A stretch of DNA of 64,000 bases from NCBI RefSeq assembly GCF_017313275.1, contig NZ_JAFLNM010000002.1, positions 124,001-188,000 on the forward strand. The letters run 5' to 3'. Shown here piece by piece: positions 8,792 through 17,939 of this stretch. A program made the translations under genes and the position numbers. Source of the stretch: Flagellimonas profundi (GTDB taxonomy: Bacteria > Bacteroidota > Bacteroidia > Flavobacteriales > Flavobacteriaceae). The first letter of the stretch is position 1. Each line of letters begins with the position of its first letter. The notes under the pieces were generated by a model. That model was not told the origin of the DNA, ran no database searches, and was given only the letters and a program-made list of their open reading frames with translations.

Positions 8792-9946
8792 TTAATTGAG
8801 CGCCTGTTCGAGGTCGGCTATCAAATCTTCCACATCCTCTATGCCGACACTCAGCCTGATGAGCGCGTCAACAACACCGTTTTTTTCTCTTTCTTCCTTT
8901 GGAATACTGCCGTGCGACATACTCGCAGGATGTCCTACCAAACTTTCGACACCTCCTAACGATTCTGCCAGGGTAAATATTTGAAGGTTCTCCACAATTT
9001 TAATGGCACTCTCGTAGCTTCCGCCCTTGGGCACAAAAGAAATCATGCCGCCAAAACCCGTCATCTGTTTTTTGGCTACTTCGTGGTTCGGGTGGTGTTC
9101 AAAGCCAGGCCAGTATACTTTATCGATTTTAGAATGATTCTCCAAATATTTGGCAATGGATTCCCCATTTTCGCAATGCCGTTGCATACGCACATGGAGT
9201 GTTTTTATACCGCGAAGAGTCAAAAAACTGTCCATAGGACCACAAATACCTCCGCTGGATTTCTGGATAAAGTACAATTGATCGGCCAGTTCTTGTTGCT
9301 TTACCACTAAGGCACCAACCACCACATCGCTATGGCCTGCTAAGTACTTGGTTGCGGAATGCATAATGATATCCGCACCCAGATCCAATGGGCGCTGCAA
9401 ATAAGGGGTAGCAAACGTATTGTCCACCCCCAGCAATAGTTTATAGTTCTTTGTGATTTTGGCCACTGCTTCTATATCAATAATGTTCATCATAGGGTTG
9501 GTGGGGGTTTCCACCCAGACCAACCTTGTGTTTTCGTTGATTTGCGAAACCAGTTCTTGCATATCCACCATCTCCGAAAACCGAAACTTGATTCCATATT
9601 TTTCATACACCTTTTTAAAAAGTCGGTAGCTGCCACCGTAGAGGTCACTGGTGCAGATGACCTCATCGCCTGGGTTCAATAATTTCATTACGGCATCAAT
9701 AGCGGCCATTCCGCTACCAAAAGCCATCCCAAAATGGCCGTTTTCCAAACTGGCCAAGGCATTTTCCAAGGCCGTTCTGGTCGGGTTTGCCCCTCTGGAG
9801 TATTCATAACCCTTATGTCCGCCAGGCGTAGGCTGTGCATAAGTGGAGGTTTGATATATAGGTGGCATTACAGCTCCATAAGCCGCATCGGGCTGCTGCC
9901 CTCCGTGAATCGCTTTACTATTGAATTTTAACTCTTTTTTGCCCAT
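8792..9946 (-). CDS. trans-sulfuration PLP enzyme (cystathionine gamma-synthase/beta-lyase family)
   Basis: A 384-aa Cys/Met-metabolism PLP enzyme. Visible motifs are the YEYSRGANPTR segment, GSGMAAIDAV, and the PLP lysine in MHSATKYLAGHSDV (Lys200). Members act as cystathionine gamma-synthase, gamma-lyase or beta-lyase. Sequence alone does not decide between them here. The ATG at 9944-9946 (MGKKELKFNS) is preferred over a TTG 21 nt upstream, because that TTG lies inside the -7 box TACATTTG. The next gene upstream runs divergently. No other methionine gene is nearby. Confidence 0.9.
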   Translation of the reverse strand: MGKKELKFNSKAIHGGQQPDAAYGAVMPPIYQTSTYAQPTPGGHKGYEYSRGANPTRTALENALASLENGHFGMAFGSGMAAIDAVMKLLNPGDEVICTSDLYGGSYRLFKKVYEKYGIKFRFSEMVDMQELVSQINENTRLVWVETPTNPMMNIIDIEAVAKITKNYKLLLGVDNTFATPYLQRPLDLGADIIMHSATKYLAGHSDVVVGALVVKQQELADQLYFIQKSSGGICGPMDSFLTLRGIKTLHVRMQRHCENGESIAKYLENHSKIDKVYWPGFEHHPNHEVAKKQMTGFGGMISFVPKGGSYESAIKIVENLQIFTLAESLGGVESLVGHPASMSHGSIPKEEREKNGVVDALIRLSVGIEDVEDLIADLEQALN

Positions 9947-9964
9947 GCTGAAACTATCTTCATA

Positions 9965-9972
9965 CAAATGTA
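9965..9972 (-). promoter_or_regulatory. putative promoter -7 box of the trans-sulfuration gene
   Basis: Minus-strand TACATTTG matches TAnnTTTG and lies 18 bp before the chosen ATG. It also argues that the longer TTG-initiated reading is not translated. Confidence 0.4.
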
Positions 9973-9992
9973 TCGTTATCTTTCCGAAGTAT

Positions 9993-10000
9993 TATTTTTG
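9993..10000 (+). promoter_or_regulatory. putative promoter -7 box of the RsiV-like lipoprotein gene
   Basis: Plus-strand TATTTTTG matches TAnnTTTG, 20 bp before ATG 10021. With the minus-strand box at 9965-9972 it gives closely spaced divergent promoters. Confidence 0.35.
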
Positions 10001-10020
10001 CTGACCCAAAACCTTGATCC

Positions 10021-10758
10021 ATGAAAAGATACCTTGGCTCTATCCTAATATTATCTTTGTTAAGCTGCCAAACCGAGAGCAAACTCGCTTTTGAACCTAT
10101 CCAATTACAGGGGGAAATCTGTGAAGATTGCCCCAAAATAGAGATCAATATCCCGAATGCTCTAGAAGACACTCCTGTTTCCGAGGCCATCAACCGTTCC
10201 CTGAATGAAGAAATCATCAGTATTTTATCTTTTACCGAAGATAAGAACATTGATACCGCAGAAAAGGCCTTGCAATCCTTTACCGAAAGCTATAAAGAAG
10301 TTAAAACCAAATTCCCCGACGAGGTACAATGGGAAACCACAATTGATGCCGAAGTAATTTATGAGGATCGAAATATCATTACCATAATGCTGAACTCCTA
10401 TTCTTTTACAGGAGGTGCCCACGGTTATGCTTCCACTTCATATCTCAATTTTGATAAAAGACAGGGTGAAGAATTAGAAAACTGGGAACTTTTTGGTGAT
10501 TTGGACGGATTTGAGGATTTTGCCGAGACCAAGTTCCGCATTCAGGAAAAAATTCCGCAAGATGCCAATATCAACGCCACTGGATTTATGTTCGAGGGCG
10601 ATTCCTTTCATCTACCGAACAACATTGGCTACACGAAAGATGGGGTAAAATTAATCTATAACCAATATGAAGTGGCCTCCTATGCCGACGGCCCTATTGA
10701 GTTGATTTTGCCTTACAATGAAATCAATCTGTACCTAAAACGAAAAGTGAAATTCTAA
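10021..10758 (+). CDS. lipoprotein with DUF3298/RsiV-like domain
   Basis: A 245-aa protein with a lipoprotein signal (LSLLSC, Cys16). The body resembles the DUF4163 plus DUF3298 pair seen in PdaC and RsiV. It carries the hallmark FTGGAHGYASTSYLNFD near residue 135 and a C-terminal DGPIELILPYNEINLYL. RsiV-type domains bind lysozyme or act in wall-related processes, but the role in flavobacteria is not established. The stop overlaps the stop of the convergent DinB gene by 3 nt (CTAA). Confidence 0.8.
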   Translation: MKRYLGSILILSLLSCQTESKLAFEPIQLQGEICEDCPKIEINIPNALEDTPVSEAINRSLNEEIISILSFTEDKNIDTAEKALQSFTESYKEVKTKFPDEVQWETTIDAEVIYEDRNIITIMLNSYSFTGGAHGYASTSYLNFDKRQGEELENWELFGDLDGFEDFAETKFRIQEKIPQDANINATGFMFEGDSFHLPNNIGYTKDGVKLIYNQYEVASYADGPIELILPYNEINLYLKRKVKF

Positions 10759-11219
10759 GCTTGTGCCAAGGCCTTTTTCAGTGCCAAGATGGCACCAAGA
10801 TGAAGCCCTTCATGAAATACATTAAAGGACAAAGCATCTTCTGGACTGTTTAACCCGATTTTCGGAGTGGTCATATATTCTTGGAAGTTTTTGAACCTGC
10901 CATGCTCATAATCCAATTGAATATGCTTTACTGTACTGAACAGGTAGGCGGATATTTTTTCCTGTTCCACTTTTGGAGGTACCCCATCTGGAAAAGTGCC
11001 TTTTTTGTATTTGTTGATCAATTCTTCTTCAATGGTAAAATCCAGACCGCTCAATTTGTACATCAAAAGTTGGGGAGTCACAACAACATGGGCAATGTTC
11101 CACCAAATATTATTGTTGAACCCTTCGGGAATTTGAAACAAATCCTCTTTGGGCGTATTCTGCAAAAAATCGTGAAGAATTTTTCTGTTCTTTAGAAGAA
11201 TATCGAACGTCTTTTCCAT
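10755..11219 (-). CDS. DinB-family protein
   Basis: A 154-aa four-helix-bundle protein of the DinB/YfiT superfamily. The expected metal ligands are present: His in WWNIAHVV (about residue 49) and the pair in FHEGLHLGAI near the C-terminus. Family members are metal-dependent enzymes such as thiol-S-transferases, but the substrate here is unknown. ATG at 11217-11219 (MEKTFDILLKNR) is preferred over a TTG 78 nt upstream whose extension does not look like the family. It is convergent with the lipoprotein gene. Confidence 0.85.
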   Translation of the reverse strand: MEKTFDILLKNRKILHDFLQNTPKEDLFQIPEGFNNNIWWNIAHVVVTPQLLMYKLSGLDFTIEEELINKYKKGTFPDGVPPKVEQEKISAYLFSTVKHIQLDYEHGRFKNFQEYMTTPKIGLNSPEDALSFNVFHEGLHLGAILALKKALAQA

Positions 11220-11394
11220 AAAAACACAATTTGATTGATGTAAAACTAGCCCTAAAATTTGAAACCGCTCACCTTTAACAAGGATTATATCGATCAATAA
11301 AAACTAACACCTCCCTTAAAAGCTGTTGATTTTACATGTTGATCATATAATTTGAGGGATTTTTGATTTCCTTTGCTCATCCAACACCATACTT

Positions 11395-11748
11395 ATGAAA
11401 AAAATATATTATTTGGGCAGTTGCTCTACCTGTAAACGCATTCTTAAAGAATTGGAACCTTTGGACGGGGTGGAACTGCAAGAAATAAAGTCTGAAGCCA
11501 TTACTACAGAACAATTGGAGCAAATGGGTGCATTGAGCGGAAGCTATGAATCACTATTTAGCAGAAGGGCTGTACTTTACCGTCAGAGGGGCCTCAATGA
11601 AAAAAATATTTCTGAAGGCGATTATAAAGACTTGATCCTAGAACATTACACCTTTTTAAAAAGACCCGTGGTTGTAGTGGATGATCGGATTTTTGTGGGA
11701 AATTCCAAAAAAACGGTCGAAGCTGCCAAGCAAGCCTTGCATTCATGA
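11395..11748 (+). CDS. ArsC/Spx-like thioredoxin-fold protein
   Basis: A 117-aa protein of the ArsC/YffB/Spx family. The N-terminus has the active site YLGSCSTCKR with Cys10 and Cys13. The C-terminus keeps the LKRPVVVVDDRIFVG segment, where Arg and cis-Pro contact the substrate or glutathione. Activity (arsenate reduction, regulation or other thiol chemistry) cannot be told from sequence. The EamA transporter gene overlaps its end by 4 nt (ATGA), so the two form an operon. Confidence 0.85.
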   Translation: MKKIYYLGSCSTCKRILKELEPLDGVELQEIKSEAITTEQLEQMGALSGSYESLFSRRAVLYRQRGLNEKNISEGDYKDLILEHYTFLKRPVVVVDDRIFVGNSKKTVEAAKQALHS

Positions 11749-12644
11749 GCAAAAGAACCCTGGCCATTTTGGCCGCTATCGGTGCCACCTTTATTTACGG
11801 CATAAACCACACCGTGGCCAAAGGAGTGATGCCCGGGCACGTTAAACCCTTTGGGTTTATATTTTTAAGAGTTGGTGGGGCCGCCATTCTTTTTTGGTTG
11901 ATTTCCATTTTTGGACCCAAAGAAAAAATTGAAAGAAGAGATTGGGGCAGGATGTTGGTCTGTGCCCTCTTGGGAATGTCCATTAACATGCTTTCCTTTT
12001 TTAAGGGGCTGCAACTTTCCACACCCATTAACAGTGCTGTTTTAGTAACGATCATACCTATTATCGTAGTGGTTATTTCGGCCTTGTTTTTAAGTGAGAG
12101 AATCACTTTGAACAAAGGGTTGGGAATATTCATGGGATTTGTTGGGGCCATTGGGCTTATCCTTTTTGGAGTAGAAGCCCGTCAAGATGCCCCCAATATA
12201 CCTTTTGGCAACTTTTTGTTCATTATAAACGCAACTTCTTACGGTGCTTACTTGGTAGTTGTAAAAAAATTGATTGAAAAGTATCACCCCTTCACTTTAA
12301 TGAAGTGGCTCTTTACCATCGCTATTTTTATTAATCTTCCGCTTACCCTTCCGGAGGCTTTGGAAATTAAATGGTCCACTATGCCCATTTGGGCTTATGG
12401 CTCAATAGCTTTTGTGATTATCGGTACCACGTTCCTGACCTATTTGTTCAATATTTTTGCACTTACACAGCTCAAGGCCTCATCTGTGGGCGCATTTGTT
12501 TATATGCAACCTTTGGTAGGAATCCTTTTCGCTCTTTTTTCCGGAAAAGATGAGCTTACCCTTGTTAAAGTACTTGCAATGACCTTTGTATTGGTAGGGG
12601 TATATTTGGCGAGCAAAAAGCCAAAACGCATTTCTCAATATTGA
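11745..12644 (+). CDS. EamA/DMT-family transporter
   Basis: A 299-aa inner-membrane protein with ten predicted membrane helices in two EamA repeats (residues ~5-140 and ~150-290). Typical pieces are INHTVAKGVMPG at the start, LSERITLNKGLGIFMGFVGA closing the first half and LVGVYLASKKPK at the end. DMT exporters move amino acids, metabolites or drugs, and the substrate is unknown. It is translationally coupled to the ArsC-like gene through an ATGA overlap. Confidence 0.9.
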   Translation: MSKRTLAILAAIGATFIYGINHTVAKGVMPGHVKPFGFIFLRVGGAAILFWLISIFGPKEKIERRDWGRMLVCALLGMSINMLSFFKGLQLSTPINSAVLVTIIPIIVVVISALFLSERITLNKGLGIFMGFVGAIGLILFGVEARQDAPNIPFGNFLFIINATSYGAYLVVVKKLIEKYHPFTLMKWLFTIAIFINLPLTLPEALEIKWSTMPIWAYGSIAFVIIGTTFLTYLFNIFALTQLKASSVGAFVYMQPLVGILFALFSGKDELTLVKVLAMTFVLVGVYLASKKPKRISQY

Positions 12645-12807
12645 TTTAAACCCTGCTTTAGTCAAAAGGAAAGGGGCATTCATCAATTGGCAATACCTAA
12701 TTTGAAGTCTAACGCGTATTTTACGTTCTTACCTAATATCCCTTTTGCCCCGATTAAATATATAATGGTTTTAGTTTTTAATTGGATTGGGCAAAAAAAT
12801 TGTAAAA

Positions 12808-13482
12808 ATGACCGGTCCCTCTTTAGCTGAACAAATCGACCGCATCAAAAAAAAGCTTGTTAAAGCCAAGTTGATTGATAAGGACTGCAGGGTCTTTGGA
12901 GCGGGACGTCACAGATATGAATTAAATCCGCCTGCAAGTATTGCCGAAGTCGAAGCATTGGAGAAAAAATACAAAATTGGATTTCCTGAATGTTACAGGT
13001 CTTTTGTACTCCAGGTCGGAAATGGAGGAATATCTCACCTGAATTCCGGTGCGGGCCCTTTCTATGGAATATATCCTCTCGGAACCAATATGGATCAGTT
13101 GATTTATCAAGGGGCCGTGACGCATCTCAAGAACGCGTGTTTTCTGCATCCAAATATGACCGATATCTTTTGGGATGATTTTATGGATTCCTTATTTGAA
13201 AATAATACCTCCGACGATGAGTTGGATGAGGAGTATACCAAAATTTATGGCGGTATCTTGCCTATCGGTTCGCAAGGGTGCTCCTACATTCATGCACTAG
13301 TGCTGAACGGACCTTATGAAGGCAAGGTCATAAACATGGACGTATGCGCACAAATGGCTCCCCGTTTTTCTTATGACAACAATTTTTTGGACTGGTACGA
13401 GCGTTGGCTGGATGAAAGTATTTCAGGAAAATTGGCAAAGTCCCCAAGCTGGTTTGGCTATTCAAAAAGAAGCCTGGATTAG
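12808..13482 (+). CDS. SMI1/KNR4 (SUKH) domain protein
   Basis: A 224-aa soluble protein. The segment SIAEVEALEKKYKIGFPEC followed by YRSFVLQVGNGG (residues ~36-70) is the SUKH/SMI1-KNR4 signature. SUKH proteins often serve as immunity proteins of polymorphic toxins, and some have cell-wall or regulatory roles. No toxin gene is next to it. The ATG at 12808 is chosen over an upstream TTG. The 160-bp spacer before it holds no other gene. Confidence 0.75.
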   Translation: MTGPSLAEQIDRIKKKLVKAKLIDKDCRVFGAGRHRYELNPPASIAEVEALEKKYKIGFPECYRSFVLQVGNGGISHLNSGAGPFYGIYPLGTNMDQLIYQGAVTHLKNACFLHPNMTDIFWDDFMDSLFENNTSDDELDEEYTKIYGGILPIGSQGCSYIHALVLNGPYEGKVINMDVCAQMAPRFSYDNNFLDWYERWLDESISGKLAKSPSWFGYSKRSLD

Positions 13483-13509
13483 TACATTGAACTCGCTTGT
13501 ATAAAATAT

Positions 13510-13983
13510 TTACAAATCCTTTGGAACTTGAACATGTTTCCGCGTATCGGCCCTCGTCAAAATTTTAAAGTCTTCCGATTTTTCCATAGCGCCGAAAGTC
13601 TCCAAAAAATCTTTTGGCAATCCTGTTAATTTCCTTTTTTTCAAATCAATCCAGGCACCCATCATCTCGCAACGCGCAAAGTTTTTGCCATTATGGTCGT
13701 AAAAGTTGTGTCTAAACTCAAAAAACATTCCGTCCTTGCTCATCCCAACAAATTCCAATGAAACCCTTACAGGTTTGCCGGGAAAAGCTTCCTTAAAATA
13801 ATAGACGTGCTCATAGAATACCACCGGACCAATATTGTGTGCGGACATACTTTCTTGGTTAAAACCTATCAGTCCCAAATATGCCATTCGGGTATGGCTC
13901 ATAAAATTGATGTAAGCGGAATTCGCCAAATGTCGGTTAGCGTCTATATCGCTCCACCTAATCTCAAATTCTTTAAAAAACAT
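13510..13983 (-). CDS. acyl-CoA thioesterase (hotdog fold, 4HBT type)
   Basis: A 157-aa hotdog protein. The N-terminal motif RWSDIDANRHLANSAYINF has the catalytic Asp and the H-x-N-x-x-Y pattern of 4-hydroxybenzoyl-CoA thioesterase-like enzymes. It would hydrolyse acyl-CoA thioesters in the cytoplasm. Substrate chain length is unknown. ATG at 13981-13983. The gene is convergent with the SUKH gene, and no obvious operon partner is present. Confidence 0.85.
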   Translation of the reverse strand: MFFKEFEIRWSDIDANRHLANSAYINFMSHTRMAYLGLIGFNQESMSAHNIGPVVFYEHVYYFKEAFPGKPVRVSLEFVGMSKDGMFFEFRHNFYDHNGKNFARCEMMGAWIDLKKRKLTGLPKDFLETFGAMEKSEDFKILTRADTRKHVQVPKDL

Positions 13984-14100
13984 AAAAGGTTATTTTGTTA
14001 TGCATGCATAATAATTGTAAAAATACCATAGTTTTGATAACTGATTCCCATAAAGAAGAAGAATTGTTCCTATTTTTAAACATAGTTTAACACGAAACCC

Positions 14101-15078
14101 ATGAGCCAAAAAGCTGAATTCATCAAAAATCTAGCGCTTCCTGTAATTGCAGCCCCGATGTTTTTAATTTCCGGGCCAAAACTGGTAGTGGAATGTTGTA
14201 AAAATGGTATTGTAGGTACCTTTCCTGCCTTAAACCAACGAACAAGCGAGGGTTTTGAGGAATGGCTTATCCAGATCAAATCGGAATTAAAGGCTTTTGA
14301 AGAGGAAACGGGCAAAAAAGCCGCTCCTTTTGGTGTAAATCTTGTTGTACATCCAACCAACCCAAGGCTAGAGGCCGATGTAAAACTCTGCATTAAACAT
14401 AAAGTGCCATTGGTAATCACTTCCCTTGGGGCGGTTAGTCAAGTAGTAGATGCCATTCATAGCTACGGAGGATTGGTGTTCCATGATATTATTAAAAAGC
14501 GTCATGCGGAAAAAGCCGCGGAAGCCGGGGTAGATGGTCTTATTCTGGTATCGGCGGGTGCGGGGGGCCATGCAGGCACCATAAACCCGATGAGTTTGGT
14601 CGCCGAAGTGAAGAAATTTTTCAACAAGACCATTCTTTTATCTGGCTGTATTAGCACGGGAAGGGATGTTGCCTCAGCATTGCAAATGGGAGCCGACCTT
14701 GCCTATATGGGCACTCGCTTTATTAACACAGAAGAAAGTAAAGCTACAGAAGAATACCGAAAAATGATTATTGACTCTGGTGCCAGTGATGTCATATATA
14801 CCGCGGCCATTTCAGGAGTACCTGCCAACTTTTTGGCAGCCAGTTTAAACGCTGCCGGTATATCAGAGGAAGATTTGAAAAAAGGTAGAAAAATAGATTT
14901 TGGCAAGGAACTGGATACCGAGGCCAAAGCATGGAAAACAATTTGGTCGGCCGGACAGGGCGTTACTACAATAGACAATGTACTACCGGTATCCCAATTG
15001 GTCGATACACTGAAGGGTGAATTTAAAGCTTCCGTTGAAGAACAAGCCCAGTTATTGAAAACATATCCAAAGGAATAA
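14101..15078 (+). CDS. nitronate monooxygenase/FabK-like FMN enzyme
   Basis: A 325-aa TIM-barrel flavoprotein of the NMO/2-nitropropane dioxygenase family. Visible features are the N-terminal PVIAAPMFLISG, a Gly-rich FMN-phosphate segment (VSAGAGGHAGTINP) and ALQMGADLAYMGTRFI. Members oxidise alkyl nitronates, and the related FabK reduces enoyl-ACP. The GAGGHAGT form fits NMO better. The YheT-type hydrolase gene starts 3 nt after the stop, implying an operon. Confidence 0.85.
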   Translation: MSQKAEFIKNLALPVIAAPMFLISGPKLVVECCKNGIVGTFPALNQRTSEGFEEWLIQIKSELKAFEEETGKKAAPFGVNLVVHPTNPRLEADVKLCIKHKVPLVITSLGAVSQVVDAIHSYGGLVFHDIIKKRHAEKAAEAGVDGLILVSAGAGGHAGTINPMSLVAEVKKFFNKTILLSGCISTGRDVASALQMGADLAYMGTRFINTEESKATEEYRKMIIDSGASDVIYTAAISGVPANFLAASLNAAGISEEDLKKGRKIDFGKELDTEAKAWKTIWSAGQGVTTIDNVLPVSQLVDTLKGEFKASVEEQAQLLKTYPKE

Positions 15079-15081
15079 CCA

Positions 15082-16041
15082 ATGCCCCAAGTTGCTTCCG
15101 AATATACACCGCCCTTTTTGTTTAGAAATGGCCATTTTGCCACTATTTATTCAGGTATAATCAGATCCGTGAACGGGGTAGTTCAAAAACGAGAACGCAT
15201 CATACTATCTGATGGGGATTTTTTGGATTTGGACTGGAGCAATTCAAAAACCCCTACCAAAAAATTGGTTGTGCTTTTGCATGGATTGGAAGGAGATGCC
15301 CAACGCCCATATATTACAGGTAGTGCCAAAATACTAAATCAAAATGGGTACGACGCCTGTGCGGTAAATTACCGTGGATGCAGCGGTGAGCCCAACACAA
15401 TGTACCGCTCTTATCATTCTGGGGCCACAGAGGATTTAATCGAGGTTCTGGATCACATTCTAAATACCAGGGATTATCCGGAAATTTATTTGAAAGGGTT
15501 TAGTCTTGGGGGAAACCTGTTGCTCAAATATTTGGGCGAAGGCAACAATGTTCCAAAAGAACTAAAAGGTGCCGTAGCCGTATCCGTGCCCTGTAACCTT
15601 CAAGATTCCTGTAAGCAACTGCTCAGCCCAAAAAATATTTTGTATGCCATTAAGTTCAAAGGAAATTTATTGGATAAGTTAAGGCAAAAGCAACAAATGT
15701 TTCCAGGTAAAATCAGTGATGCGGACATTAAAAAAATCAAGACCCTGAAGGATTTTGATGACATCTACACCAGCAAGGCACACAATTTTAAGGACGCTTT
15801 GGACTATTATGAAAAATCCAGTTCATTACAGTTTTTACCCAGTATTAAAGTGCCAAGTTTAATCATTAATGCCAAAGATGATTCCTTTTTGGGACCTGAA
15901 TGCTATCCCGTAAAAGAAACCGATGAGAATTCCCATCTATTTTTGGAAACCCCTAATTATGGTGGCCACGTAGGCTTCTGGGGCAAAAACAACATCACCT
16001 ATACCGAAAAAAGGGCTTTGGAGTTTTTCAATTCCATTTAA
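15082..16041 (+). CDS. YheT-family alpha/beta hydrolase
   Basis: A 319-aa alpha/beta hydrolase of the YheT/ABHD1-3 type. The oxyanion segment is LLHGLEGDAQRPY, the nucleophile Ser141 sits in KGFSLGGNLLLKY, an Asp in INAKDDSFLG (~267) and the His in YGGHVGFWG (~297) complete the triad. Eukaryotic relatives are phospholipases or acyltransferases, but the bacterial substrate is unknown. It directly follows the NMO-like gene (3-nt gap). Confidence 0.88.
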   Translation: MPQVASEYTPPFLFRNGHFATIYSGIIRSVNGVVQKRERIILSDGDFLDLDWSNSKTPTKKLVVLLHGLEGDAQRPYITGSAKILNQNGYDACAVNYRGCSGEPNTMYRSYHSGATEDLIEVLDHILNTRDYPEIYLKGFSLGGNLLLKYLGEGNNVPKELKGAVAVSVPCNLQDSCKQLLSPKNILYAIKFKGNLLDKLRQKQQMFPGKISDADIKKIKTLKDFDDIYTSKAHNFKDALDYYEKSSSLQFLPSIKVPSLIINAKDDSFLGPECYPVKETDENSHLFLETPNYGGHVGFWGKNNITYTEKRALEFFNSI

Positions 16042-16156
16042 AAACAGCTATGACAGGCCAGTTGTGAGGTACAAAACAAAAAACCCTCCGATTATTAGTC
16101 TCTAATTACCTATCTTAGTGGCTACATTTTCAAAAACAAACTTCAATAGAGTCAGA

Positions 16157-16633
16157 ATGAAAAAAATTGTAATGGTCTTGGCCTTGGGTGCCATGATAGC
16201 AAGTTGCGGCGATAAAAAGGAAAAGAAAGATGGTTTTGAAGTAAGCCGTACCAAAACTGAAGATACAAAAGCACAAGCTAAAGAAGAAGTTCCTGTTGAT
16301 ATGGACAACAAAGGTGTTGGGCCAATAACCAGTTTAGAATTTCCAGATGAAATCAACGATGAAATGGTTGCACGTGGAAAAGCAAAGTTTGAAGCTATTT
16401 GCGTTGCTTGTCACATGGTCGACCAGCGAATGATTGGTCCTGCATTAAAGGGAGTTTATGACAGAAGAAGCCCAGAATGGGTGATGAACATGATTTTGAA
16501 CCCCGACGGTATGTTGAAAGAAGACCCAATTGCCAAAGCGCTTTTGAAAGAGTATAATAACGCCATTATGCTCAATCAAAATTTGACCGAGGACGAAGCA
16601 AGAGATGTTGCAGAATACTTGAGAACACTCTAA
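16157..16633 (+). CDS. lipoprotein c-type cytochrome
   Basis: A 158-aa protein with a lipoprotein signal (MIASC, Cys17), a charged linker (residues 18-65) and a class I cytochrome c domain. The heme site is CVACH at residues 82-86, followed by RMIGPALKGVYDRRSPEW. It is probably an electron carrier tethered to the periplasmic face of a membrane. ATG at 16157 is chosen because an upstream GTG extension would disrupt the signal. It is monocistronic and closed by a strong terminator. Confidence 0.9.
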   Translation: MKKIVMVLALGAMIASCGDKKEKKDGFEVSRTKTEDTKAQAKEEVPVDMDNKGVGPITSLEFPDEINDEMVARGKAKFEAICVACHMVDQRMIGPALKGVYDRRSPEWVMNMILNPDGMLKEDPIAKALLKEYNNAIMLNQNLTEDEARDVAEYLRTL

Positions 16634-16657
16634 CAAACCAACGTTATTATATTTTAG

Positions 16658-16693
16658 AGCTGCTGTTTTGCAATAAAAACAGCAGCTTTTTTT
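16658..16693 (+). terminator. terminator after the cytochrome gene
   Basis: Perfect 12-bp stem AGCTGCTGTTTT (16658-16669) with its complement (16676-16687), a 6-nt loop, then a run of T to 16693. It lies 24 bp after the cytochrome stop. Confidence 0.88.
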
Positions 16694-16716
16694 ATCTTAA
16701 TAGCAAACTTTCACCC

Positions 16717-17421
16717 ATGAAAAATATACTGATCACCCTTTGTTTGCTGTTAACTCCGTTATTGCACGGGCAGGACCTTCAAGGCGCTTGGACCACCATC
16801 GAATCCGATGGTAAAGGATACCAAGTAGAACATACCCTTATTTTTACTGGGAGTTATTTTTCAGAAGCCATTTTTGAAAAACCAAGTGGAAAGTTTTTGG
16901 GTACAAAAGGAGGAAGCTATTCAGTAAGTGAAGATGATTTGAATCTTACTTATGAATATGATTCACGCAGTCCAGGAAATGTAGGTAAAACAAAAAATGA
17001 TTCCTTCTCCATTACTGAAAATAATTTAGAATTGGGAAAATTGAGTTGGACCCGAATTGATGACGGAACACCTGGCGACCTGTTCGGTGCTTGGTTAATT
17101 ACAGGGCGAAAAAGAGATGGTGAAATTGTGAAACGTGATACCTCAGGGCCTCGAAAAACCATGAAAATTTTATCCGGCACCCGATTTCAATGGATTGCCT
17201 ACAACACGGCTACAAAAGAATTTATGGGAACTGGTGGAGGCACCTATACCACTGTAGACGGCAAGTATACCGAAAACATCGGCTTCTTTTCAAGGGATGA
17301 CTCTAGAGTAGGAGCCAGTTTAGAGTTTAATTATGAGTTGAAAGATGGTGATTGGCACCACTCCGGTTTCAGCAGCAAAGGAAACCCGATTTACGAAGTC
17401 TGGAGCAAAAGAACTCAATAG
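16717..17421 (+). CDS. secreted protein with a duplicated domain, unknown function
   Basis: A 234-aa protein with a signal peptide ending LLHGQ. It contains two copies of one domain: residues ~22-110 start LQGAWTTIESDGKGY, and residues ~118-234 start LFGAWLITGRKRDGE. Both then show a GTRF/GSYF-type strand, a K-E/K-F-x-GT-x-GG turn (KFLGTKGGSYS and EFMGTGGGTYT) and a late acidic strand. The pattern resembles small lipocalin-like barrels. The family was not recognised. It lies upstream of the META-domain lipoprotein genes, but a 98-bp gap makes co-transcription uncertain. Confidence 0.65.
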   Translation: MKNILITLCLLLTPLLHGQDLQGAWTTIESDGKGYQVEHTLIFTGSYFSEAIFEKPSGKFLGTKGGSYSVSEDDLNLTYEYDSRSPGNVGKTKNDSFSITENNLELGKLSWTRIDDGTPGDLFGAWLITGRKRDGEIVKRDTSGPRKTMKILSGTRFQWIAYNTATKEFMGTGGGTYTTVDGKYTENIGFFSRDDSRVGASLEFNYELKDGDWHHSGFSSKGNPIYEVWSKRTQ

Positions 17422-17519
17422 AGTGCCTATTATTTAGCGATCTAACAACCTAATCGATTGAGGAGTTCATCTATTTTTTTAGTATTTTACTACAGCATTA
17501 ACCATTAATTTCTGTAAAA

Positions 17520-17939
17520 ATGAAAACCTCAATCATCCTGGTTTTTTCCGTCGTACTGCTGGTGGAATCATGTGGTGAGCCAAAAACGAGCGAGGAAGCG
17601 CTGTATGGCCCCACTTGGGAACTCGAGTATATTTCCGGATCTCGTATTGCCTTCGAAGGGCTCTTCCCAAAAAAGAAACCACAAATCACTTTCGATAAAG
17701 AATCTGGAAAAGTAATGGGCACCGATAGTTGCAACGGCTACTCCGCAGATTACGAGCTGGCCGAAAACACCATAGTTTTTGGTGATCCCGGCCCTACCAC
17801 CATGATGTTCTGTGGCGGTAGTGAAAGGCAATTTCTCAATATGATGAAAAAAATAGACGGCTACTCCGTGGAGGATGGAAAGCTCAACCTTTTGGTCGGA
17901 GATGTACCCATGATGCGATTTAAAAAAGTAAACCCATGA
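17520..17939 (+). CDS. META-domain lipoprotein
   Basis: A 139-aa protein with a lipoprotein-like signal (LLVESC, Cys18) and one META/HslJ domain. Typical segments are GPTWELEYISGS, VMGTDSCNGYSADYEL and a C-terminal LLVGDVPMMRFKKV. META domains occur in HslJ (novobiocin resistance in E. coli) and in many envelope lipoproteins of unclear function. Two Cys (SCNGY and MFCGG) may pair. The next gene overlaps by 4 nt (ATGA) and carries a second META domain. Confidence 0.82.
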   Translation: MKTSIILVFSVVLLVESCGEPKTSEEALYGPTWELEYISGSRIAFEGLFPKKKPQITFDKESGKVMGTDSCNGYSADYELAENTIVFGDPGPTTMMFCGGSERQFLNMMKKIDGYSVEDGKLNLLVGDVPMMRFKKVNP

